NCBI GenBank assembly: GCA_002331575.1
Contig: DCZG01000160.1
Span: 15,210-22,133 of the forward strand
Length of the DNA: 6,924 nucleotides
Reading direction: 5' to 3'
DNA from: Atopobium sp. UBA2090
GTDB lineage: Bacteria; Actinomycetota; Coriobacteriia; Coriobacteriales; Atopobiaceae
Of this stretch, positions 1-4,666 are shown one piece after another. The notes under the pieces were generated by a model that saw only the letters and a program-made list of their open reading frames with translations, made no database searches and was not told the origin of the DNA. Both the position numbers and the translations under genes were made by a program. The stretch's first letter is position 1; each line of letters starts with the position of its first letter.

Positions 1-111
1 CAACTCGTCGACCGAGAGCTCGACGGGCTTCTCGCCCGACGACTCCGCCGGCGAGAAGCGCCTGCATCCCGGCATGGCGCACACGCGGCGCCGCTTGCAT
101 GGCCTTGGCAC
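1..111 (-). CDS. DUF134/UPF0251-family DNA-binding protein, N-terminal part (cut by window edge)
   Basis: Reading leftward from a GTG at 111-109, 37 codons stay open to the window edge. The product begins MPRPCKRRRVCAMPGCRRF and ends with SVDEL at the edge. This matches the start of UPF0251/DUF134 proteins as I know them: an M-P/A-R-P opening, a basic Cys-containing stretch, a short acidic segment, then a V-D-E/Y-L segment leading into a helix-turn-helix that would lie outside the window. Nearly all third codon positions are G or C, as expected for a real gene here. A GGAGG at 120-116 sits 4 nt before the GTG. The in-frame ATG at 75-73 would remove the conserved basic Cys region, so GTG is preferred. 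Family members are predicted DNA-binding proteins of uncertain role, sometimes found near Fe-Mo-cofactor/NifX-like proteins. That partner cannot be tested here. Confidence 0.72.
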   Translation of the reverse strand, partial: MPRPCKRRRVCAMPGCRRFSPAESSGEKPVELSVDEL

Positions 112-144
112 GTCTCCTCCTCTGCTCGCGTCCCATCTTCGCCG

Positions 145-168
145 AGTTACTGGCATATGTCAATAACT
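145..168. promoter_or_regulatory. Imperfect 24-bp palindrome over the DUF134 gene's -35 box (candidate operator)
   Basis: The sequence AGTTACTGGCATATG (145-159) continues to AATAACT, giving a dyad centred on CATATG at 154-159. Ten of 12 symmetric base pairs are complementary and the other two are G/T oppositions. A TTGACA on the minus strand (163-158) lies inside it. With 17-nt spacing the -10 would be GAAGAT (140-135), which is weak, so only the -35 is well supported. The dyad lies 34 nt upstream of the GTG start at 111, so a protein bound here would compete with RNA polymerase for that gene. Autoregulation by the DUF134 protein is a guess from position. Confidence 0.4.
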
Positions 169-218
169 AGGCAGGGCGAGAAGAACCAGGGGCCGAAATG
201 CTGCCGTCAGGGCAGAGC

Positions 219-280
219 AATTTCACACGAAGGGCCTTTTTTTGTACAATTGTCCAAAAAAGGGCCCTTCGTGTGAAATT
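219..280. repeat. 62-bp near-perfect palindrome, upstream copy
   Basis: The left arm AATTTCACACGAAGGGCC (219-236) is the exact reverse complement of 263-280. The 26 bases between (237-262) are also self-complementary around the centre at 249/250: a T-run at 237-243 faces an A-run at 256-261, and ACAATTGT (246-253) forms the core. Of 31 symmetric pairs, 29 are Watson-Crick, one is G/T (237/262) and one is a mismatch (245/254). Outside it, CAGAG (213-217) and CTCTG (284-288) could extend the structure past a small internal loop. The same 18-nt arm with the same spacing recurs at 1456-1517. It is not a normal Rho-independent terminator, because the T-run is inside the dyad rather than after it. 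Confidence 0.93.
222..250 (+). promoter_or_regulatory. Sigma-70-type promoter embedded in the upstream palindrome
   Basis: TTCACA (222-227, 5 of 6 to TTGACA) and TACAAT (245-250, 5 of 6 to TATAAT) are separated by exactly 17 nt. The -35 lies in the conserved palindrome arm and the -10 at the palindrome centre. Transcription would begin near 257, leaving a leader of about 45 nt before the ATG at 303. By symmetry the minus strand offers TTCACA and GACAAT at the same spacing, so weak divergent activity is possible. A protein bound to the dyad would block the promoter. The match is seen; activity and autorepression are inferred. Confidence 0.6.
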
Positions 281-292
281 CGACTCTGTAAC

Positions 293-296
293 GGAG
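293..296 (+). promoter_or_regulatory. Ribosome binding site fixing the start at 303
   Basis: GGAG at 293-296, in the context ACGGAGAAGAAAATG, is 6 nt before the ATG at 303. It decides between this start and an in-frame ATG at 198. The latter has no comparable site, lies upstream of the promoter, and would require the palindrome to be translated. Confidence 0.75.
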
Positions 297-302
297 AAGA
301 AA

Positions 303-1397
303 ATGCAAGCGATTCTCAGCCACCAGTCAGCTCTCGAGTACTACCGAACCCACGGGATACCAGGCGAGAAGACCCTTCCAGACGAGACGAGCTCGCTCGA
401 TCGAGTTGGCCCCCTAGCATCGGGCGTCCGACAGCTCTCCTCGCTCTCGCTTCCTCTTGAAGCGCTCTCGACGCCCGTCCACCTTCTCGTTGCCGACCAA
501 TCCCTCCGCTCGTACTCGAGAGGTGCAGTGGCCCACGTCTGGAGCGGGGCCATCGCGCGCCACTCGCTTGTCACGACCTCGGACGAGGGACTTCTCGTGA
601 GCTCGCCAGAGTTCACCCTACTACAGCTCTCGGGGCCTCCCCAGCCGCACGCGTCGGACGACGACAAGAGGCTCTACGAGCGTCTCGACCCGAGCGACCC
701 CCTTCGCCCCATCGACGACCCCGACCGCTGGGCGATTGACTCCCGCGAGGTCCTTCTCGCCCGGATCGCGATGGAACTTCTCGGCACCTATCGGCTGGCA
801 ACGTCACAATCTGGTGAGACGACCTATGGCATGGCACCTCTGACCAGCTACAATGCCCTCGCGCATTTCCCCGACGAGATTCCCGCCGCACGCGGGGTCG
901 AGCTCTTCCGCGCCACGCTCTTGCACACCATGTCCCTGTCCTTCTCGCCCATGGAGACGATGCTCGCCCTCATGCTCTCGCTGCCTCCGCGCTTCGGCGG
1001 ATACGGGCTGCCGAAGCCGGTACTCAACGTGCGACTGAGGGCACGGCGCGGCGACATCTCCAGCCAGGCGACGATCTTCCCCGACCTCTATTGGCCAGAG
1101 CAGGAGGTCCTGCTCGAGTACGAGAGCCTCGAGTTCCACGAGAGGGGCACCGGGATCCTCGCGCCGGACGAGAAGCTCGCGCATGACGCGGAGCGCGCGA
1201 ACACGCTGCTCGCGATGGGCATGAAGCCCTTCGTCGCCCGACCGCGCCAGGTGCTCGAGCCGGACCGCCTCGACCTTCTCGCCAGGCAGGTGGCAAAGCG
1301 ACTCGGTAGGCCAGTCCGGGCCTGCACCGGTGCGAGAGCGGAGCGGCGCACGAAGCTCCACGCGCTCCTCTCACCGAACGCGAACGATCGCAGGTGA
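303..1397 (+). CDS. Orphan protein with C-terminal PD-(D/E)XK / Vsr / DUF559-like nuclease fold
   Basis: The product has 364 residues and no signal peptide or membrane segment, so it should be cytoplasmic. The N-terminal half (about 45-165) resembles the mixed core of AbiEi-like type IV antitoxin proteins of Actinomycetota: a PVHLLVAD strand, a SRGAVAHVW segment and a SPEFTLLQL helix. The middle has PMET (216-219) and GGYGLP (232-237). The C-terminal domain (about 255-335) reads FPDLYWPEQEVLLEYES, then EFH, then a helix with D295 and R298, then MGMKPFVARPRQV. That is the D...E-Y-D/E...H...D..R order of DUF559/Vsr-like endonuclease folds, with D261, E272, E274 and H279 as candidate active-site positions. 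E274 stands where I would expect Asp. Nuclease activity is not assured, because antitoxin-type relatives may only bind DNA. No AbiEii toxin partner is adjacent: the next gene converges on it. The gene lies between two matching palindromes and is probably driven by the promoter inside the first. The family assignment rests on motif recall. Confidence 0.8.
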   Translation: MQAILSHQSALEYYRTHGIPGEKTLPDETSSLDRVGPLASGVRQLSSLSLPLEALSTPVHLLVADQSLRSYSRGAVAHVWSGAIARHSLVTTSDEGLLVSSPEFTLLQLSGPPQPHASDDDKRLYERLDPSDPLRPIDDPDRWAIDSREVLLARIAMELLGTYRLATSQSGETTYGMAPLTSYNALAHFPDEIPAARGVELFRATLLHTMSLSFSPMETMLALMLSLPPRFGGYGLPKPVLNVRLRARRGDISSQATIFPDLYWPEQEVLLEYESLEFHERGTGILAPDEKLAHDAERANTLLAMGMKPFVARPRQVLEPDRLDLLARQVAKRLGRPVRACTGARAERRTKLHALLSPNANDRR

Positions 1398-1454
1398 CAC
1401 CCGACTGGAATCGAGAGCCGTTCCTGAAAGTTTTCAGCGACGACTTTGTGGCTC
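1398..1454. other. Short spacer after the nuclease-fold gene
   Basis: This stretch links the TGA at 1395-1397 to the downstream palindrome. It contains CTGAAAGTTTTCAG (1424-1437), a small dyad whose usable stem is about 5 bp with a 4-nt loop and no T-run after it. I see no convincing terminator and no gene. Confidence 0.4.
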
Positions 1455-1518
1455 GAATTTCACACGAAGGGCCCGAATTTTGGCAAATGCCGATATTTAG
1501 GCCCTTCGTGTGAAATTC
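1455..1518. repeat. 64-bp palindrome, downstream copy
   Basis: The arms are GAATTTCACACGAAGGGCC (1455-1473) and its exact reverse complement (1500-1518). Their inner 18 nt are identical to the arms at 219-236 and 263-280. The 26-nt centre (1474-1499) has the same length as in the upstream copy but a different sequence, and it is again largely self-complementary: TGGCA (1481-1485) faces TGCCG (1488-1492), and GAAT faces ATTT. Of 13 central pairs, 8 are Watson-Crick, 2 are G/T and 3 are mismatches. CGACTTT (1441-1447) and AAAGTCG (1529-1535) form an outer inverted repeat. The TTCACA in each arm has no good -10 at 17 nt, so this copy does not look like a promoter. It lies between two convergent genes and could also stop transcripts, although no U-tract follows. 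Confidence 0.92.
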
Positions 1519-1582
1519 TCCGCCCAAGAAAGTCGCATCAGAAGATGGTCAGACGTATCTCAGCGTGCGCGGGACGCCGGCG

Positions 1583-3025
1583 CTAGTCCTCGTTCGCCTC
1601 GGCGAGCTCTCGGCGAAACGCGACGAACCGCATGACCGTGGCCACGAAGCCCACGCCGATCACGATGGCGAGAAGTACGAAGACGAGCGACATCGAGTGA
1701 ATGAAGACGTCCGGCTGGCCGTCGATGTAGTCGGTGACGGCATAGCCCACCTCGGCGCTCATGCGCGCATAGAGGACGGAGGTACAGAACGTCAGCCCTG
1801 AGACCTGGCCGAACAGTCGCGAGAACGCCGCGAGACCGCCAATGAACCCCAGCTCGTCGGGGGAGGCCGACCCCATGATGAGGGAGTTGTTGGGCGCCAT
1901 GAACAGGGCGTCGCCAAGCCCGTAGGCCACGAGCGCGACGACGATGAGGGGCACGGCCGTTTCGAGTCCCAGCGAGGCGAGCAAGAGCTCCGAGACGGCG
2001 ACGATGCCGAGGCCGACGCTGGTGGGCCAGTAGCACCCGATTCGGTCCGACATCGCCCCCGCGATGGGTCCCATGACGCAGGTCACGAGCGGAACCGAGG
2101 TCATGATCAAGGCGGACTGCATCGCGGTCATGCCGCGCGCGTCCTGGAGGAAGAAGGGCAGCAGCAGGTTCTGCCCGCCGATGATGAAGAACATCGCGAA
2201 CAGCGTGACCATGTTCAGGATGAGGATGCGGTTCCTGAGGGCGTGCAGCGGGAACACCGGGTCGTCGCAGCGACGCTCCACGTACACGAAGGCGACGAGG
2301 AGCAGGAGCCCGACCACGAGCGCGGCAATCTCCACGACGCCGACCCGCTGCTGCATGAGGGTGACCGAGCCTACGACGAGCACGAGCGAAGAGAACAGCA
2401 GCACGGAGCCAGGCACGTCGAGGGTGCCGGGATGTTCGGGAGGCCGGTTGGGCAGCGTCTTGAGCCCGATGAGAAACGAGATGACGCCCACAGGCACGTT
2501 GACCAGGAATATGGACCCCCAACCCGTGGTGGAGAGGAGAAACCCTCCCATGGCGGGACCGACCATCGACCCCACGGCTGCCACGGTCGCGAGCCAGCCC
2601 AGCGCGTGTCCGCGCTCTCCCGCCGGGAAGGTCTCGGTGATGATGCCCTGGTTGCACGAGAAGGCCGCCGCCCCGCCCAGCCCCTGGATGGACCGAGCGG
2701 CGATGAGCACGGCGAGGTTGGGCGCAAAACCGCAGAGCGCCGAGCCGAGCGTGAAGAGGACGACGCCCACCTGGAACACGCGCACCTTGCCGTAGATGTC
2801 ACCCAGACGGCCGCACACGAGCATTCCGGCGCAGCTCACGAGCATGTAGGCGGTCGCCACCCACTCGATGACGGCCATCCTCGCGCCGAGCTCGTCCGCC
2901 ATGACCGGCAGGGCGACGTTCACGATGCTCGAGTCGAGACAGACCATGAAGGTCATCGCGATGACCGTGAAGAGAATCGCCCACTTCGAATGCACGCGGG
3001 ACGTGCCCGCGTCCTCGGCTCCCAT
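1583..3025 (-). CDS. DHA2-family MFS transporter (EmrB/QacA type, 14 TM)
   Basis: The 480-residue product is an inner-membrane protein, probably a proton-driven drug or metabolite exporter. Family motifs are clear: LDSSIVNVALP (30-40) in TM1, motif A GRLGDIYGKVR (72-82) between TM2 and TM3, motif B RSIQGLGGA (111-119) in TM4, antiporter motif C GSMVGPAMGG (152-161) in TM5, and GWGSIFLVNVPVG (168-180) in TM6, typical of 14-helix DHA2 proteins. Hydrophobic segments continue to about residue 470, before a short charged tail. The frame stays open upstream to about 3580, but that part overlaps the preceding gene and reads as an arginine/serine-rich shadow. The ATG at 3025 has GGGGGAG at 3036-3030, 4 nt away, and places TM1 correctly. 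It is the last gene of the minus-strand cluster, 115 nt after its neighbour. The substrate is unknown; from context it may export a product of the upstream hydrolases. Confidence 0.93.
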   Translation of the reverse strand: MGAEDAGTSRVHSKWAILFTVIAMTFMVCLDSSIVNVALPVMADELGARMAVIEWVATAYMLVSCAGMLVCGRLGDIYGKVRVFQVGVVLFTLGSALCGFAPNLAVLIAARSIQGLGGAAAFSCNQGIITETFPAGERGHALGWLATVAAVGSMVGPAMGGFLLSTTGWGSIFLVNVPVGVISFLIGLKTLPNRPPEHPGTLDVPGSVLLFSSLVLVVGSVTLMQQRVGVVEIAALVVGLLLLVAFVYVERRCDDPVFPLHALRNRILILNMVTLFAMFFIIGGQNLLLPFFLQDARGMTAMQSALIMTSVPLVTCVMGPIAGAMSDRIGCYWPTSVGLGIVAVSELLLASLGLETAVPLIVVALVAYGLGDALFMAPNNSLIMGSASPDELGFIGGLAAFSRLFGQVSGLTFCTSVLYARMSAEVGYAVTDYIDGQPDVFIHSMSLVFVLLAIVIGVGFVATVMRFVAFRRELAEANED

Positions 3026-3140
3026 GCCACTCCCCCTGTGTCCTGTGCTGGTACTTCCACTGTAGTCGCGGAGGGAGCCTGATGGCGACCTCGACCGGGA
3101 TTCTCGCCAGACGCGCACACGAACGGAGGCCAGCCCGCCC
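3026..3140. other. 115-nt gap before the DHA2 transporter gene
   Basis: The gap lies between the alpha/beta hydrolase stop and the DHA2 start on the minus strand, and it is the widest gap inside the cluster. It holds the GGGGGAG ribosome site (3036-3030). A minus-strand TACAGT could serve as a weak -10, with TCGCCA 18 nt upstream as a poor -35. An internal promoter is therefore possible but not established. I see no terminator hairpin with a T-run. Confidence 0.35.
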
Positions 3141-4583
3141 CTAGCGAAGACCGCGTCTCTCGGCAAGGTCGACGGCAATGCGCACGAGCTCAGCCGCGTC
3201 CTCCTTGCACACGAAGCCCTTGGAGACCTGCTCGGCGGTATGGGCCTCGCAGAGCCTCCGATATTCGGCGAGGCCACCGTAGAGTTCGCGGAGCAGGTCT
3301 GGCGAGAAGGACTCCTGGTATCCGAAGAGCATATAGCCGTTTGCGTCAGTCTCGTCGTTGCGGAAGCGACCGGTGGGATAGTCGAGAAGGCAGGTCCGCA
3401 GGCCGCCGACGGCATTGCCGAAGGCGTCGCGCACGTTCTCGAGGTCCGCGCCCACCACGATGCGGGAGTCCATGGAACGGGGACCGACGCCGTCGCGGAC
3501 CCAGCGCACCAGACCCTTGAGGATGGCGTCGAGCGCGATCCACGAGGGATAGTCGTTGCCCTCCTCGCGAGCGCCCGCATAGGGCCAGAGGCAGTTGATG
3601 CGCCTCACGTCGGCGTCACTCTCGTAGTAGTCGACGAGGGAGTAGGCGGTGTCATGGGTGGCGCCGGTCACCTCGTACCTGCGGTAGAGAAGGCCTGGCC
3701 GATCGCTGTCCTCCACGTAGTTCTCGGCAGTACCCATGCGGGCGTTCTCGCTCTCCGTCTGCACGACGACAAGCGGCTGGTCTGCTCGACGCACGCGATG
3801 GAGCCGCGGGACGTCCCGAGTGGTCTCGTACTGGTTCACGGGAGCGGTGAAGTAGCTGATCGAGCCTCCGGCGAGATATCCGTCGAACACCTGAGCCCCG
3901 CGAGCGACCTCGGGGCGATACGCGAAGCTCGCGAGATACCGGTAGAGATAGGCGCCTGACTGCGACCATCCCGTCAGAATGATGGCCTCTCCCGCGCAGT
4001 CGCACAGGGGGTTCTTCTCGTCACTCGAACGGAGAAGCCAGGCGAGGTCGGTGAGCATGTCCCAGAAGAGGCCTGGTTCGTAGGAAACGTCCTGGTCGAG
4101 GATGCCCCTGGTCCCGAGGACGTCCTCTCTCGAGAAGTCGAGGGGCACGTCAGGGGTCGGGTTGGGCCACTCGAGACGGCCATACCGGCGCTCGTCGTAC
4201 TCCTTGAGCTTCGCGAGCGTGTTGGGCTTGCTGGTGACGCCCACGTAGACGTCGCCCTCGCGAACGATCTGCCGGTGAGTGAGGATCCACATGCGATCGA
4301 GGTCCGCCCCCGACGTGGCGTTGATGATCTCGACGATGACGTTCCCGCTCGAACGCGACGGGTCTTCGGGGCGGCGGACGACGATGCGGTTGACATAGGG
4401 CGCGTTCTCGTGGGCGACCTCGACCGTCCCGTCGTCGCCACTGGTGCGGTAGACGTTCGCCGTCCCGGAAAGATAGTACTCGCGCTCGACGTACCCCGCC
4501 TCGTCGAGCTTTGCGTGACGTCGTGCGCTCTCGAACGGATAGCTATCCTCGGTGACGGGAATCTCCTCGACGCTCTCGATCAT
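3141..4583 (-). CDS. Alpha/beta-hydrolase-domain protein (Abhydrolase_10-like), probable cytoplasmic esterase
   Basis: The product has 480 residues and no signal peptide. Residues 1-120 form a beta-rich start with NVIVEIINATSGADLDRMW (81-99), typical of large alpha/beta hydrolase domain proteins. The nucleophile elbow is LTGWSQSGAYLYRYL (203-217) with S207 as likely nucleophile. It follows the G-x-S-Q-S-G form of this family rather than plain GxSxG. LVVVQTESE (271-279) probably supplies the acid (E277 or E279), and TGATHDT (306-312) supplies the catalytic His310. These assignments are inferred from family layout. The expected activity is hydrolysis of a carboxylic ester or lactone; the substrate cannot be read from sequence. 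The chosen ATG has GGGGAG (4598-4593) 9 nt upstream. The in-frame ATGs at 4604 and 4649 have no ribosome site, and the 4649 start would put a strong hairpin inside the coding region. The gene follows a glycoside hydrolase gene and precedes a DHA2 exporter gene, suggesting work on a glycoside-derived acyl or lactone compound. Confidence 0.87.
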   Translation of the reverse strand: MIESVEEIPVTEDSYPFESARRHAKLDEAGYVEREYYLSGTANVYRTSGDDGTVEVAHENAPYVNRIVVRRPEDPSRSSGNVIVEIINATSGADLDRMWILTHRQIVREGDVYVGVTSKPNTLAKLKEYDERRYGRLEWPNPTPDVPLDFSREDVLGTRGILDQDVSYEPGLFWDMLTDLAWLLRSSDEKNPLCDCAGEAIILTGWSQSGAYLYRYLASFAYRPEVARGAQVFDGYLAGGSISYFTAPVNQYETTRDVPRLHRVRRADQPLVVVQTESENARMGTAENYVEDSDRPGLLYRRYEVTGATHDTAYSLVDYYESDADVRRINCLWPYAGAREEGNDYPSWIALDAILKGLVRWVRDGVGPRSMDSRIVVGADLENVRDAFGNAVGGLRTCLLDYPTGRFRNDETDANGYMLFGYQESFSPDLLRELYGGLAEYRRLCEAHTAEQVSKGFVCKEDAAELVRIAVDLAERRGLR

Positions 4584-4592
4584 GATGTCAGT

Positions 4593-4598
4593 CTCCCC
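4593..4598 (-). promoter_or_regulatory. Ribosome binding site fixing the hydrolase start at 4583
   Basis: GGGGAG on the minus strand (4598-4593) lies 9 nt before the ATG at 4583-4581. The upstream in-frame ATGs (4604, 4649) have no purine-rich site at a suitable distance. Confidence 0.65.
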
Positions 4599-4611
4599 TC
4601 TCATGCTGGTA

Positions 4612-4639
4612 GTGTGGCCGGCCAGGGAGCCGGCCACAC
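4612..4639. repeat. Perfect 11-bp inverted repeat (intercistronic hairpin)
   Basis: GTGTGGCCGGC (4612-4622) and GCCGGCCACAC (4629-4639) pair fully around a 6-nt loop. This makes a very stable stem in the minus-strand transcript between the glycoside hydrolase stop (4656) and the hydrolase ribosome site (4598). No T-run follows in the direction of transcription (TACCAGC), so a complete terminator is unlikely. Partial attenuation or protection of the upstream mRNA from 3' decay is more plausible. Confidence 0.8.
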
Positions 4640-4646
4640 CGGAAAC

Positions 4647-4666
4647 CATGCCGCGCTATGCCGCGC
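4647..4666. repeat. 10-bp tandem duplication at the glycoside hydrolase stop codon
   Basis: CATGCCGCGC (4647-4656) is followed directly by TATGCCGCGC (4657-4666), 9 of 10 identical. The TAG stop of the glycoside hydrolase (4658-4656) spans the junction, so the duplication may have set the present C-terminus, which ends Arg-Ala-Ala. Confidence 0.5.

Noticed and set aside
198..302. Upstream ATG at 198 as the start of the nuclease-fold gene, giving 35 extra residues
   Set aside because: It would translate the palindrome and lies upstream of the promoter. It has no ribosome site comparable to the GGAG before 303.
219..1518. A conventional insertion sequence
   Set aside because: The ends are palindromes, not terminal inverted repeats of a transposase gene. 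The flanks outside 219 and 1518 show no matching target duplication, and the protein has no known transposase motif. A non-classical element remains open.
1455..1518. Bidirectional Rho-independent terminator
   Set aside because: The stem is long, but no T-run follows on either strand. A role in stopping convergent transcripts is possible but not supported by the usual signature.
1537..1577. Small dyads after the DHA2 gene (CATC/GATG, GCGT/ACGC) as its terminator
   Set aside because: The stems are only about 4 bp and lack a T-run, so they are no better than chance in this composition.
2064..3082. Plus-strand open frames opposite the DHA2 transporter gene
   Set aside because: They have biased Arg/His/Glu or Arg/Ser/Thr composition and lie opposite a clear MFS protein; no ribosome site or motif supports them.
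3026..3580. N-terminal extension of the DHA2 transporter frame by about 185 residues
   Set aside because: It overlaps the alpha/beta hydrolase in another frame and is Arg/Ser/Pro-rich shadow sequence. A normal DHA2 N-terminus begins at 3025.
3240..3959. Plus-strand open frame of 239 codons opposite the alpha/beta hydrolase gene
   Set aside because: It is a mirror frame of a well-supported gene, with repetitive Val/Ala/Gly/Glu composition and no recognisable domain.
4584..4649. Longer start for the alpha/beta hydrolase at 4649 or 4604
   Set aside because: Neither ATG has a ribosome site. The best site (GGGGAG at 4598-4593) serves 4583, and the 4649 start would translate the hairpin.
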